Notes: generated by a model from the sequence alone, not told the origin. A stretch of 64,000 nt of DNA from Silene conica (GCA_029255685.2 CM055312.2:10440649-10504648); one strand, 5' to 3'. Positions 48,519 to 61,829 are shown, counted from the first letter of the stretch. A program made the numbers and translations.

Positions 48519-49944
48519 TTATGGGTTCAGCTAGTTTCTGTCTGTTGGTTCCTGTTATTTGTATCTAATCTATATTGTTCAGCAAATTTAAGTTTCAGTC
48601 TTCATTGCTACTCTTTGATGATGCTCTGTACTGTACTATACTGCTCTATAAAGTATTAATATCATTTATTCAGATCATCCTGCATCATCTAATGATTGTA
48701 GAACATCGACAATAACGGCATTAGACACTGCCTCAATGGCTCCTCAAATTGCGGGGTAAGAGGGATCCGAGGGAGCTTTACGCCTTTACCCCTTTGTTAG
48801 CAACACACATCTAGATGTAAGATTAGCTTACTCGAATTGGGATACCCAAACCTAAACTTTCCAGAGCCGACCCCTCACTTTTCCAAACTGAAGCAGGTCG
48901 CAGCCCTCTCCCAAGTATTCTCTCTCGCCTCCTCTCACTCTCGCAGCATTTTCAGGGCAGTGCAATGAATTCTCCTCAATTCTACGCTCAACTTTACCAT
49001 TGTTTTTTCTCCCCTTTAGGAGTAGTTAATCGGGCCAGCACAGGGTTGTGAATTTACAATTCACACGTGCAGTGAAAAACTTTTTCAAGCCCGAAAGGTA
49101 AACAAATGACCAAGACACCCGAAAGTAGAAACGGTGAACATTGACCGGGACAGAGGAAGTACAGCTCAAGGAGCAGATACTTCCTGAAAGATAGTTTCCC
49201 AGAAAGCAGTTAACATGGAGCTTCTTTTGCATTTGATTATATGCATCTCTCAGTTGGATTACACAAAATATAATCAAGCATCGTGAGCAACACCAATAAG
49301 ATTGCTAAGTACAATAAATGAAAACAAAAGACGCCAGGGGGAGCACCAACAAATTTTCCTAGCACAATCAAATTTCATTTTATTTGAATGAATCACGATT
49401 TGCAACAACAAAAGTATACGTATCCCCCTATATTGTACATTGCATAAGACTCTTATGAAGACAAGAACATCTATACAAGTCGCATGCTTACGTTTTGTAT
49501 GTAGCAAATAGCCAAATACGGAACAAGAAATTAATACAGTGAAGATCACTCAACAGACTGACAAGGATCACGATAATTGAGCTTTATGCAGCCACAGAAC
49601 TGCGACATATGGACAACCAAAAAGGTTGAGGGAACGTCACCATAGCACTCCTGCAATAAAGATGACAGTAGTTGTAGCCTGTAGGTTACTGATGACCTCT
49701 CTGACCCATTAGTAACTTGGCCCGTTCAACCGATCATCACTTATACACACAACTCATTCACACGCAGAAACCATGAGCACTACCGCCTTTCCCCAGATAA
49801 TCTACCAAAAACACGAGTCCTTTCAACAAATAAGAAGCGAGAAAAACATCCACCTTTCACGACACCAAAATCCCTAAACTTTACAAAAGGAAGCACAATT
49901 CCAGTATCGATATTACAATACCCTGACGAACTAAGAAAGTACAT
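48519..49944. other. intergenic region between TSP9 and the Josephin-like gene
   Basis: Contains the 3' regions of both convergent genes. At about 48715-48830, GCGGGGTAAGAGG and TTTACGCCTTTACCC resemble a common dispersed plant repeat. At 49085-49162 the stretch CAAATGACCAAGACACCCG...TTGACCGGGACAGAGGAAGTA looks like a Stowaway terminus. No further gene is seen; the minus-strand frames at 49026-49549 lack any recognisable family. Confidence 0.45.
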
Positions 49945-50723
49945 TCAGTCTTGCTGTGCATTATCCATGACTAGCAAAATCTCACCACCAGCTACAATAA
50001 CACCATCCAAAAACACCCTAACATCGTCAACATCCCTAAAAAGCTGTGGACTGTTAAGATCACTATCCAAGTTATACCAAACCCCGTTAATCTTTCTCAA
50101 AGCAACCCAATGCCTACCTTTCCAAAATCCACCATACCTTCTAACTGTAACATTCAACAAAATCCCCATCAACCCATTTTCTGACCCATCAAGATCAATT
50201 GAACCCGTCCCGTTTCGCTTATCATGCCACACCATAGTCTTCCCTCTTCTTTCAAGCGCAGCAATTAACACATTAACATCATAATTCCCGGTAATCAAAT
50301 TATGGTGAGGCTTGAATAGAGCAGAAATTGGTGTCCATTTTTCTGAGATGGGATCATCAAGAATCAGTTTTTCTGCAATTTCATCCAATACTGCTCTGCT
50401 AAATGCATCTTTCTCCTAAATTAAAACCCTTGATTAATTCAAAAGAATCCCTTTTATGTCCATTTCACAACTACAAAATTCTTATTTAAGACGGTTGTAA
50501 CTTGTAACCTATATAACGGTCAGGCGGTTACTGGAACGATTAGAGACCGTCTTAAGAGAGACTTACTAACGATATCAATTAACTATTTTAATAGGATTAA
50601 TACATGAATTATGAAAAAAGGAGAGATGGGTTTTACCTGAAAGAGATTGTTAAGGGCATGGAGAAGGCAAAGTTGCAATCTTTGCTTTTCATGGTAAATC
50701 TCTGACTGAATTTGATCCTCCAT
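49945..50723 (-). CDS. JOSL: Josephin-like deubiquitinase, two exons
   Basis: Exon 1 is 50637-50723 (29 codons, MEDQIQSEIYHEKQRLQLCL...). The intron is 50416-50636 (GTAAAA...TTTAG) and exon 2 is 49945-50415, joining in phase 0 to give about 185 residues, the length of plant Josephin-like proteins. The catalytic triad of this cysteine-protease family is visible: Cys19 in LQLCLLHALNN, His131 in GRHWVAL and Asp146 in WYNLDSDL. Josephin proteases remove ubiquitin; the best known member is ataxin-3. Here the protein is essentially the bare domain, with no ubiquitin-interacting motif. No damage is seen. It is convergent with TSP9, about 1.4 kb away. Confidence 0.9.
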
Positions 50724-50951
50724 TTTTTTACTCAAGAAGCTTCAAACTTTGAACTCGCAATTTCAATTGAGCAAATTAGAGAGTCCAATTTGAGGGGTGA
50801 AGTCCTGGACGAACTGAATGAATTAAGATTCGGTGAAACATTTAACCGAGTCGGATATGGTCGGGTCAGTTTTGGTAGCGAATGTGAGGTTATCAAGTTA
50901 TTAGACCATCTCCAAGCAAAGTCCTGGGGAGGTCATGAACTTGTTTGGTAA

Positions 50952-51400
50952 TGGTAAATGAGGTAATTAAAGTAATTAATTGGTGTCCATTTTGCTAATT
51001 TTGTAACCATATGAACAACCAAGGTCAATTGGTGACCATTGTTGAACAAAATTGACCATATTTGTGACTACTTGGGTGGACAATTGTGATTGGTTGAGAA
51101 ATAAAAGAACAATAAAATGATTGATAATTGAGAGATTTTAGTTGGGTAGAAAATGTGGTAAATGATTGAAATATTAGAAATTGGAAAAGATATTGGGTTG
51201 ATGACGAGTTTGAAACTCTCACTGCCACTATAATATACTTTTTTTTTCTAAAAATGTCATTATGTATAAACGTTTCTTTACGGCTGTTAAAAACAAATAT
51301 TTTTTTTTCTATTATTGCCCCTCTATGATGTATTTTACTTATTTGATTGTCATTAGGTAACCTTTTACCTACTTAGCCGGTAAACTATATCTAAACCTTA
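50952..51400. other. intergenic, upstream of the Josephin-like gene
   Basis: AT-rich DNA with several short GGTCAATTGG/TTGACCAT motifs at 51020-51065. No gene is seen. Confidence 0.4.
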
Positions 51401-51727
51401 CTAGTTTTAAACCCGTGCAAATTGCACGGGTATGTTATTTAAGAAATTATAAAAAGTTGTAAATGTTAATTAAGTTTTAAAGGAAAGTAATAAAATTCCC
51501 CCTACTTGTTATTTGACAATTTAATTGTCCAACGTAATAATTGATTAATTAAAAAAATTATGAATTTCATTTGAAAATTTCATTTGCAATTAGTATAAAA
51601 TGATATAATAATGTTAATTGGTCGAGTAATTATTATAGTATATACGCATTCTTGTCAGCTAAATTTGAATTTCTACTTAGCCGTTGTTATTTAGGCGGCG
51701 GCTTAAAAAAATGCTGACTTATATAGA
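51401..51727 (-). mobile_element. short non-autonomous Helitron
   Basis: On the minus strand: 5' TCTATATAAGTCAGC (from 51727) and a 3' end with hairpin CCCGTGCAATTTGCACGGG (51412-51430), TTTAAAA and CTAG (51401-51404) followed by T. It is about 327 bp and non-coding. The 3' end is clear; the 5' end is a best guess. Confidence 0.65.
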
Positions 51728-53750
51728 TAAAACAAAATTATTCTTGCAGAAATTATCATAAAATTAGTGAAATTACAAATTGTTAACCTGTTTTTTCATT
51801 TAATTACACCTGTGCACAGGGCAAAATGAAACTTTTGACCCGTAATATCCTAAAATGCAAATTCTAACTCAATTTTCATTTAGTACAAAATGTTACTTAG
51901 TAAATGGAACAAAATTAGAATAGAGTTGTGCACCTTTAAAGCGGTTTAATCAATTTATTATATATTTAAACCCAATAAATTATCATATAAAGATATATTA
52001 TAAGGTGTTAAAAAATACTTCAAAAATCTCATTAACATGTATTACATAAGAAATACTATTTGTTTTCATGTGTTAGAAAAATTACATGAATAATTATTGT
52101 TAAAAAAATTGTAAATAATAATTCATATTTACCAATACTTGAACAAACAATTACTCCATAAAATAATTACCAAATACTATCTCCGACCCAAACCTGTACT
52201 ATGTGGAAAGTAATATGACCCATGCAAAAAATAATAGGTTAGTCTCCCTTAAGACGAAGGTATCAATCTTAACATCAAAACCGGTGAAATATGATCCTTT
52301 TAAGCATAACAAAGTTGTTGTTTAACCCAATACATTACGTTTTTATCTTACACATATTACCTAACGCGTCCTAAAATTAAGACAAATACACCCGTGTTAA
52401 ATAAGAACTTGTAAATATCGAGTAGTACGCGTGTAAATTTGTTTTCAACAACGGGTTAAAACAAATTCAATATTCCTCCGTACTTCATAAACTACAAGAC
52501 TCACTTCCAAATAAGTCATATTATACCTTTATGTGCATATAGAATCTTGTAAACAAATTCCAACCATATATTTACTCTCTTTCAAGCCTCTCAACAACAG
52601 GTATTATACTCCATGACTAATCATTACCCTCGAATATAATACTCATCACATATCTAAATTTTTTTTTTTATTATTTTATCAGTTTTAAATTTTTTTTGTT
52701 TTTTTTTTCGCTTATTTTGTATTAGTTAAAAAGTGTTGCGATTTTGTAGTTCAATTTTACTTATTTCAAATTTATTTTACAATATTTTTATGTGTTTTTT
52801 TCATATTGTTGCCCATTAATTATGACCTAAACCAGTTAACTACTTTTCATTTAACTAATGTGTTTCACTCAAATGAAAAAAAAGTCGATCTATGAATTCA
52901 TATATTTTATAAACTATTGTTTTTATAGAATAATATGTTCTTTTATTTAAAATTTTCAATCACTTTTTGGTGCAGTATAGTTTTGATTATTTTTGCAACA
53001 TTAATATTGATCTGTAATTTTTCTTAAGATTTTGACCCTATTGAGTTAATTTAATTTATTAGTTTTTCTATTTTGACTATATTTTCCAATACTTGATTAT
53101 ATCATCGTTAATTTTATAACGCAGTTTGTTTCATGATTGACTTATGTATGATGTTAGTTTTGGACTTTGGTAGTATTGTACTGTGATTTAATAATATTAC
53201 GTAATTCATTCAAATTGTAGATTCTATTTAATTCACACATTTATGATTATGCAACTGATTTAGAAAAAAAATATGTGTATTATTTTAAATTAGACCGCAT
53301 TTTTGGCTGAATGAACATATCCCGTCTTTTACTATACAAAATTATCATTATGTATTTACTTAATAATTATGTAATCCTAATTTTAATTTTATTCATTTAT
53401 TTCGTTTATGTGATATCAATTAAATTAGTAGGTTGCTTTTAAATATCTCATACGACCACACGACGGTTCAACGTGATTGTTGTGTTACGAATTCTCTATA
53501 TAAAAGCAAAAAAATATAGGAGAGTAGTGGGGGACATTGTGGGACCTACTAAAAAAACCAAAAATAATTAATGTACTTTAAACCACAGAGCGACACATCA
53601 GCTATGTGGTTGTTGCTTTTATAAATTAGGTAATTAATTAATTAATAATATTAAACAAATTCGCTAAAGAAAGATTTTGCGTATGACATATGGCAGGATA
53701 TGGTATGTAGTGCAAGATTAAATAATATTAAACAAAACCCTTAATGAATC
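51728..53750. other. AT-rich intergenic DNA, no gene recognised
   Basis: No coding region or RNA gene is seen. TATATAAAAGCAA (about 53500) and, inverted, TTGCTTTTATAAATTA (about 53615) may bound a small repeat. The remainder is simple-sequence-like and T-rich. Confidence 0.45.
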
Positions 53751-53754
53751 AACA

Positions 53755-53975
53755 AATTCTCATTAAAGACGGACACTATCCGTCACAAGCTGAAGACGGT
53801 GTACTATCCGTCACAAATATGTGTCTCTTTCACAAAATGCAAATGGAATGATCCATGAAATGTTTCATTTAGCCCCACTTGTTCTCCCACTTGCATTGTT
53901 GTGAGAGGGATACTATCCGTCTTAAGTCTGTGACGGATAGTATCCGTCTTCAGCAAGACACTTTGATCAATCAAT
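53755..53975. repeat. foldback MITE with GACGGATAGTATCC arms
   Basis: The left arm CATTAAAGACGGACACTATC...AGCTGAAGACGG pairs with the right arm CCGTCTTAAGTCTGTGACGG...TATCCGTCTTCAGC. The short frame here is a shadow. Confidence 0.6.
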
Positions 53976-54049
53976 TGTTTCCCGGAGCTTTCTGCGTACA
54001 ATATTAAACAAAGCCCCTAACCCGCGCCAATCCCTTTTCAATTCCTAAA

Positions 54050-54240
54050 TCAACTTATTTGTGACGGGTATATTCGTCGTAAGCTTGCGACTGGTCAAAT
54101 ATTAATCATGGGGATATATAAGATAAAAGCATAGTGCATTGTGAGTAGCAAACTGCTTTGTTTTATTTACCTACGTGAGTAGTATTTGACCCGTCGCAAA
54201 CTTGTGACGGATATACCTGTCGCGAATAAGACTTGTTGAA
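54050..54240. repeat. foldback MITE, about 190 bp
   Basis: The left arm CAACTTATTTGTGACGGGTA...TTGCGACTGGTCAAATA and the inverted right arm GTATTTGACCCGTCGCAAAC...GCGAATAAGACTTGTTG pair over about 50 bp. The motif family is the same as in the neighbouring repeat. Confidence 0.65.
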
Positions 54241-54875
54241 CTTAATTAAGTCTAATAATGTTTGGTAACCTTATATTGCAGGTAAAGTAGATATGAAATG
54301 GCACAGAGTGAAGTAAAAGAATTTTTAGAGAGACACTAATAGGAAAAAAAATTCTATAATGACAATAATAGAAAAAAATGAAATTTTATGATGGCAATAA
54401 ATGTATTTAACTCGGTTGATGACGTAGGTCGCGACTTTCTGCTTGCTAGGATGAGAGTATGTTAAGATAAATAAGGTGAAATTAAGAGTAAAATCGGATC
54501 GCTACCTAATTATCGCGTTCAGTGCTTGGGAATGGTCTTAAGGAGTAGTATAAGACAATAAACATCGATTTAAGATTGGATTATATCGAGTCAATTCTGA
54601 GTGCAATTCAATCAGTTTGGTTTTATCAGATTAATTTTGAAGTGTACATCACGCTTTATGATCTTAACTTAAGTATTACTACTTCTAATTTCTCCTTTTA
54701 CGTACGAATTTTATCTTAAAGTTTATTAAATAAGTTAGTTCGTCTTTCATCTTCTTTGTTTTTCATATTTTAGTTATATTATATTATTAAGCGTTTTTAC
54801 TTATTCAATAAAAGTTTTCTTTTAGAATGACACTTCATAAAACTTTGTTATTCTAAGACTATATTACTTACAAAA

Positions 54876-56585
54876 TTAGTTTTTAACCCGTGCAAAATTG
54901 CACGGCTATAGTTTTAAAAACATCGATATAATGACTAATATTTAAAGGGTTCTGATTTTCGCAGTACACATTTTACTTAATGCAGTACACTGTTAACAAT
55001 TTTACCCCTTTCATTTTCCTTTTCATTTTTCTCTCTAGTCTCTCTAATGTTTTCTCTCCAATATCAAAATGTCTACTGCGGAAAGTAATCAATTTCTTTA
55101 GTACATTTTTACTCAATACAGTAAAATGTGTACTGTGAAAATCAATATTTTAGTACGTGCAACATTATATTAAAAAAAAGGAAAAGAAACAAAAAAAAAA
55201 TCACTATACTACTTTGAGTAAAACGGAAAAAAACACAAAGTAATGAAATATGTTTGTTTAGTAATAATTGACAAAGATTGATAAACTACGTATCTAAACA
55301 ATTGAAGGACTACGTAGTATTAAGCAATTTACATACATTGATTTGGTTTCTAAATCAATTGAAGTAACAGGTAATATTAAGCAAGGTAGTTAATTTGTAA
55401 TTGGTTTTAGAATTGAAACGTAATATTAAATAAGGTAGTTCATTTTGAATTGGTTTCTAAACAAGAAATAGTATTAAGCAATTAACAAGAAATAGTATTA
55501 AGCAATTAACATATGTCAATTCTTTCTAAATAATTAACAATGATTATTCTTTCTATGTTAATGAACAAACCCTAATTTAAAAAGAAACTATATTATTAAA
55601 AAACAATCAAATTAATAAGTAATATAAGATTAGTGAATTAATTACCTGTTCGTCACTTAAATAATCATTGATAGTTGTAAATTTTTAATGGGGCAGAAGA
55701 TGGTAAAGGTTTCAATAGTAGAGTGAAGGAAGAGAGAATTAGGTTTAATGTTTTTTTAGCGAAGGGCAACAAATGGAAAATTTGGTGTAAAAAGTACTAT
55801 ATTGGGTAAAAAACGTACTGCGAAAATAAATTACGTATTTAAAAATGTTAAATCAAAATGCATGTATATTTTATACTTTAATTGCACATATTTTAAATCC
55901 GTGAAAAAATACACAAATTTCGTTACAACATGATAACAACACTCATTTTAGTGGATAAGCTCAATATCTGTAACGAATTACTTTAGAGTATTATTTTAAC
56001 GGAATGTTCTAAATCTACTTAACATAGTTTTATACTTCATTTAGTTTGTTAATAATTTTTTGTAGATCTAATTTTTTTTAATTGAAAATTAAAATAGTAC
56101 TATTTATTAACATTCTTTATTGGAAATTATTTCTTATTCGAAAAAATTACTCAAATTTAGTAATAACTCGAAAATTTGCTATTATGATGATCAAAATCAT
56201 AGAGTTAAAAGCTTATAAAATAGTACAACTCCGTTATTTGTTTTACCATTTTTTATCGTTTATATTTTTATTGTCAAATAATGTTTTTTTGTTCATCTTG
56301 TTATTTTATTTTATTTTTACTATTAATAGACTATGTGGACTATTAGGAATTCTGCATTTTCATATTGTATTATTTATGCAACATAAATGGAATTGAGGAT
56401 GGTGGTCCATTAAAGTTTTGTAGTTGCTTATTCTATGAAATTCTAGTAACAAAGTTGGTTTTTCTTAAATTAATTCTATATTTTGGTGGTGGGTCATACA
56501 TTTAGTTTAAAAAAAAAGGAAAAAGAAAATGGACGTGATGATGTGAACGTACGAAATTGCACGAAATGTTCAATATTAATATAGA
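54876..56585 (-). mobile_element. Helitron, about 1.7 kb, non-autonomous
   Basis: On the minus strand it starts TCTATATTAATATTGAAC at 56585, after an A. It ends with a slightly worn hairpin (GCCGTGCAATTTTGCACGGG, complement of 54887-54906), TTAAAAA and CTAA (complement of 54876-54879) followed by T. A nested inverted repeat with AGTACACATTTTACT arms lies at about 54955-55145. No gene is captured that I recognise. Confidence 0.72.
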
Positions 56586-56750
56586 TAAGATGTGTCTGTT
56601 TGTAATGTTATCTTGAAAACTTCACATGATCATATCATCAATTAGTGTAATATCCACAAAAATTTCCAATTTTTGTGACTTATTTATTCAACCATTAAAT
56701 TTTTGTGTTATGAAAAACACTAGGTGATTTGAAAGATGTTATGTCATAAT

Positions 56751-56952
56751 TCTTGTTTCAGACCAACACTTTTGGTCTAAAGTTTCAGATGGGCCATATA
56801 TTACTATTTTACAGTTAAATGTAACCATAATAGTGTGGTCAATGTTACAACCTATGATAACTTGTTTGTCAATAATGGTCACATTTGGCTGTAAAATAGT
56901 AACATATGGTCCGTCTGAAACTTCAGACCAAAAGTGTTGGTCTGAAACAAGA
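56751..56952. repeat. long inverted-repeat element (hairpin MITE), 202 bp
   Basis: The left arm starts TCTTGTTTCAGACCAACACT and the right arm ends with its reverse complement at 56952. The arms match over about 85 bp, including GGTCTAAAGTTTCAG and TACTATTTTACAG, with few differences and a loop of about 30 bp. It is a near-complete hairpin. No coding is seen. Confidence 0.85.
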
Positions 56953-57204
56953 CCAACCGCTCATCTTATAGGGTATATAGAACAATAACTATTGCATAAT
57001 CATTTTATACCAACAACATTATAAAAGAAGTGATACATATTAATTAAATAACTTCCATCAACCATCGTTTTTTCATAATAAGACTATCAAGATCATTATT
57101 ATATGATTTTATAATATATTAATGCAAAACCATTTGAATGGAACCAAGTATTTTGTAACACCGCGTTCCTGTATAATATCTTTTTAAAGAATATATAAAC
57201 AACA

Positions 57205-57209
57205 TGACG

Positions 57210-57280
<71 letters not shown>

Positions 57281-57286
57281 CGTCAA
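57205..57286 (+). tRNA. tRNA-Leu (anticodon TAG)
   Basis: The acceptor arm TGACGGT pairs with GCCGTCA at the 3' end. The D-arm region is TGGCCGAGTGGTCTAAGGC (A box). The anticodon arm CCAGATTTAGGCTCTGG carries anticodon TAG. A long variable arm is present, as in tRNA-Leu, and the T arm GTGGGTTCAAATCCCAC contains the B box. An oligo-T stop for RNA polymerase III follows. No intron. Confidence 0.96.
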
Positions 57287-57357
57287 CCTTTTAAATTTCA
57301 AGTTACCCCATACCTAAATAGATAATAAAGAGCATTACTTCATAATATAAACAACAA

Positions 57358-57429
57358 GGGCGTTTGGTCTAGTGGTATGATTCTCGATTTGGGTGCGAGA
57401 GGTCCCGAGTTCGATTCTCGGAACGCCCC
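57358..57429 (+). tRNA. tRNA-Pro (anticodon TGG)
   Basis: 72 nt. Acceptor GGGCGTT pairs with AACGCCC; anticodon arm CTCGATTTGGGTGCGAG with anticodon TGG; T arm CCGAGTTCGATTCTCGG. T5 at 57430-57434 is the polymerase III terminator. It lies 71 bp after the tRNA-Leu gene, on the same strand. Confidence 0.97.
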
Positions 57430-57434
57430 TTTTT

Positions 57435-58500
57435 AAAAATTGTTTTATTTTCCTTTTGTGGTGGCGACTTTATATGGTTTACTAGTTTAGGACTCGTATA
57501 AAATTGCACGGACATGTATAAAAATATAAAAATAGACGTTTAAAATTTTATATTTGTAGTATTATTTCATTTAAATATAAATGTACAAAATTTTACGCAT
57601 ACAAATAAAAGTTTATCAAATTTAAATTCAACATTTATTATACTTTTAACATTAAATTAAAGAGTACATGACCCACTGACATAGACACGTCCCTATTTTG
57701 ATTTAATAATCAAAATCCACATGATCAACATAATTAAAATTAAAAGGTACACGTAGAAAATAAATATTGTATATTTTTCATATGTTCTTAAGCTAATACA
57801 ACAACGTTCATATAATTATTAATGACATAGAACGGAATAGGGTATGTATAGTTAAATTCAGCTTCATTTATTTCAGTTCAGTTTAGTTCAGTTCAGCTCA
57901 TGATAAATTAACTCTTATTTCAATTCAATTCGGTTCAATTTAGCTTTATTACGACTAGGTCAGCTCAACTCTTTCCATCCAAAACCAAGAGTGTAAAACC
58001 CGTTACTAACCTTATTTTTGGTGAATTGCATATACACTTTTACTACATGATTTTACACTAAATTAATATAAATATTTTTATCCAACACCCTTGGTAGAAC
58101 ATAGTTATATTAAAAACGTCTCATTAGTAATTAACTAGTTGTGTCATTCAGAGCAGTCAATATATACCATCGTAAGAAAATGTCCTAAAACTATAAGTTT
58201 GGTACTTATATAATTATATGTATGTAAATAATACAAAATAGTAGAATCTATAGTATTTTATAGCTATTTTATCACAAGGTCAATGAGCTAATATAATATT
58301 AGTAGTTGAATCAAGATCAAATGAGTCCACCCCCTAGTGTTGAGTCCTTGAGTCCTAATAACAACCCTTAGATTAAAACAAATCAATGGCTTAGATTAAC
58401 CTATAGAAAACAATTAAAACATATCTTTTATTGTTGCCAACTACCTAATCATATGCACATTCTTCTAAACTGACACAATTTACTGTGTTTCACGTTTCCC
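57435..58500. other. intergenic with a Helitron 3' end
   Basis: CTAG at 57482-57485, with the degenerate hairpin region GACTCGTATAAAATTGCACGG to its right, is a worn minus-strand Helitron 3' end; its 5' end is not found. Repeated TTCAGTTCAG motifs lie at about 57870-57900. No gene is seen. Confidence 0.45.
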
Positions 58501-59039
58501 ACTAACACATTTCACACTCTCTCATTTTTCCAATATTCCAATTTGAACTTCCTTCTCTGTGAACCTCTTCGTCTTCCTCAAACTCTGCGAAAAAAAAAGC
58601 TTGCATTCCTCCATCTATGTTCATCTTCATCAATATTTTTGTGCAACTCGGTCTTCGTAAATTCCTGTCAAGACACCCTTATTGCTGCTGTGATCATCTG
58701 CTTCCATAGTCTCATCCATTCACAAGGTAAATGTTGTTCTTCTTATTATTTTTGCATTCGACTCATTTGTTTTAGATTAGTTTTTATAATTGTAGCTTTA
58801 TTTATGAACTTAATTTGCATTGTTATTTTATATGATTTTTGATGTTGTTGTTTAGTTTAGTTTTTCACATTTTGGTCTCTATTGGGTCTAATTTGTTTCC
58901 AGATTCGTATGATGGTTTTACTGTTGTTTGCTTAAATGGGATTCTTTTTTGTATGTTTATTATTAGCATTCTGGAAATAAGATGTTGTTGTCAACTGAGT
59001 AATTTCATTGAAGTGGATTTGCAACTATATGGAACAAAG

Positions 59040-59610
59040 TATGTAACTTTATAGATCAACCTATGTAACTCTATTGTCATATACGTGTATCACACGTGTA
59101 AAGCAATTACAATAATCTGTGTAACTCTATATCATCAACTGTATAACTCTATTGCAACATATGTATAACTCTATTAGAGGATATGTGTAACTCTATTGAT
59201 CCACCTGATTAAATAGCATGTGTATCTTTATAGAACAAGGTGTGTAACTTTATAGAACAAGCTGTGTAACTCTATTGTCATATATGTGTATTACACGTCT
59301 AAAGCTATTACATGAATATGTGTAACTCTATAAGATCAACGATGTAACTCTATTGCAGCATATGTATAACTCTATTATAGGATATGTGTAACTCTATTGA
59401 TCCAGCTGATAAAATAGCATGTGCAACTCTATGGAAAAAAGTTGGTAACTTTATAGAACAACCTGTGTAACTCTATTTGCATATATGTGTGTGATATGTG
59501 TAACTCTATAACATAAATTGTGTAACTCTATTGTTGTATTTGTAAAACTCTATGGCAGGGTTTGTGTATCTCTATTGCATCATGTCCTGTAACTCTGTCA
59601 TTTTCTTTTT
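59040..59610 (+). repeat. TGTGTAACTCTATTG minisatellite in the leader intron
   Basis: More than twenty copies of GTGTAACTCTAT(T/A) are spaced by 10-25 bases of variable sequence (CATATATGTGTA, AGAACAAGC). The array fills the 3' half of the intron 58727-59624 and stops just before the acceptor. Confidence 0.85.
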
Positions 59611-61829
59611 TTTTGCTGCTGTAGATGTCTTCATCCCAAGAGTTGGTTATCCCGGCGGTTAGATTAGCTGTCAAATGCCGGGTGAGGATGTTGTTTGAGG
59701 TACTTGGCATGTTAAACGATGCCCAAAGAGCGGCGGCTGCCAGGATAGGGTTTGGGGGGATGCTTGAGCTGAAGTTCGCGCAGTATCCCCTACGTAACGT
59801 GCTGGATTTCATGGAATGCGTATCAGATGGGTCGTTCATGTTTAGAACACATATCAGGACAAAAGAGTTTATGATCACGAAACATAACGTTCGAGACTGC
59901 TTCCTTCTCCCTGCCGGACCTGAAGAGCTTGTCACCGTACCAACGGGGAAGAAAAAAGGGTCGGACGCTCGTGAAGTTGCGGCTTTGAAATCCCGGTAGA
60001 GGAATATGTTTGGTGTGAAGAACTCAAAAGACGGCATACCTATCGGGAAGATCAAAAACGCAGTATTGGCAGACCAAGAGGGAGGTGAACATTTCTGCCG
60101 TCTGTTCGTCTTGTTATGCATGTCGTCGTTCCTCGCCCCAACCATCAACAGCTTGGTTGATCTCAAGCTTCTGATGGCGGTCGAGGATGTAGGCGCCATA
60201 CACCGGCTTGACTGGTGTACATATATACTGAAGGATGTCATCGGGGCTGGAGTGGATGTGGCGGCAGAGAAATATTTCCTAGTCGAGTGCATCCCATTTC
60301 TAATGATAACCTATTTCCAGCGTTTCGCTTTCCGGGGTGAGATTCCATGCCCGGATCTACCTCTAATCAAGCACTGGGACGAGGAAAAGATGAGGAAGAG
60401 AATTGAGGGTGAAATGGATGATGGAGGGCTGGGTCGCCAGGCGTGGTCCATTGTGAAGTACCCCCGAAGCTTGCGTGCGGCCAGCACCAACCAGCTTCTA
60501 TTGACCGGGGGTCAGGAGGTTCTCCGTTTACCTCAATTTGCACATAATGAACCTTCAAAGAGGAAGCGCCAAATGGCGGGAAGAGGTTCCTTCAGATCGA
60601 GATCCCTGAAGGCGTTGAGGATGACGCTCAGATAAAGGAGCGAGCGTTGGATGTAGGCACTGTTTGCACGTGTTCATTATTGTTTAATCTCATTTTTTTT
60701 GTCAATTGCACGCTAACGCCTAGTCGTTTGCTCAATTTCAGGAGGTCCACGAAATCTATTTGAAGATTCAAAGGAATGCAGCTGTTTTCCATTCTTGGTA
60801 TGCCGAGGCTTTATCCAATTTAAAGGACGTGATGAAGGGCCGCTCCGCTCCCGACCGCTTTGTACCATCACAGTCAACTCAAGATTTCTGGCATTGTGAA
60901 GAGCTCCACAGATACTGTGACGAGGTGGAAGAGATCAACGACCGGATGAAGTTATCCGTTGATAAGGCACCGGTGGCGATGAACCAGCTGGTTGACAAGG
61001 GTGTTGCTATTGTAGTTCACGATGATGAACAGCTCGCTGCCACAGTTCAGTTAGTTGGGGTGCTGGCCGGTCTGAGAGAAAACGGTGACTTGGCGGACAA
61101 TACCGACGCTGCAAATACGGAACTTAGTCCGGATGGGCGAGGCACTGACGTTGCATCGCCTGTTACGCCAACACAACCGCTTGGGGATGAGCAACCAGTG
61201 TGCGCTGACAACGAGGAGTTGAAAGCGTCGGACGAAGTTCCGGCATCGGGCGGGGAGGGAGTCAGCTTGGTGCCGTACGGAACGGCTGAAATGGTTCAAA
61301 TAATGGCAGAAATGGCGACGGGGCATCATGCGTCGGAGGTAGCGGAGCCAAGCCCCCTCAGCGCAGATACCTTATTAGTGTCTGACCTGGAGGGCGCAGG
61401 ATATACCTCGTTGGAGGCAGCACACTGCATAGCTAACATGAAAAATGGGAGGGGGTCAACTGAATTAGGGAGGGGGATTACATTGGTCGATGAGACATCT
61501 GACCCTGGCACTCATGTCATTAACCACCCCTTCTTATTCCACTCGCCATGTGAGCTACAATGCATGGATGGCGTACCGGAAAGTATTGGGTGCTCAATTG
61601 ACTGCGGGCTACCTGACCCTAATCAGCATGTCGCGTCAGAATTTATGATCAGTCGCAAGGATAAATTCTCGACTGTGTTAAGTCTGAGGAAGGCCGTTAT
61701 GGATTACGCATTTAGCCCCACCGCTACAGACGATAAGATGTAAGTGAACACCACTTTTGATATTCCTGTAAATAATGTGCAATGTATATTTACTGCGGTA
61801 GTTTTATTAGTTCATGCTTCGTTTTGTAG

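Noticed and set aside
50712-50951. 79-residue plus-strand frame beside the Josephin-like gene
   Set aside because: It overlaps that gene's first exon and leader on the other strand and has no recognisable family.
58543-58842. 99-residue cysteine- and leucine-rich frame
   Set aside because: It spans the proposed leader exon and crosses a good splice donor at 58727; best read as 5' UTR plus intron.
59528-60292. 254-residue minus-strand frame
   Set aside because: Antisense shadow of the Ulp1-type gene's second exon; the plus strand has recognisable domain sequence and matching splice sites.
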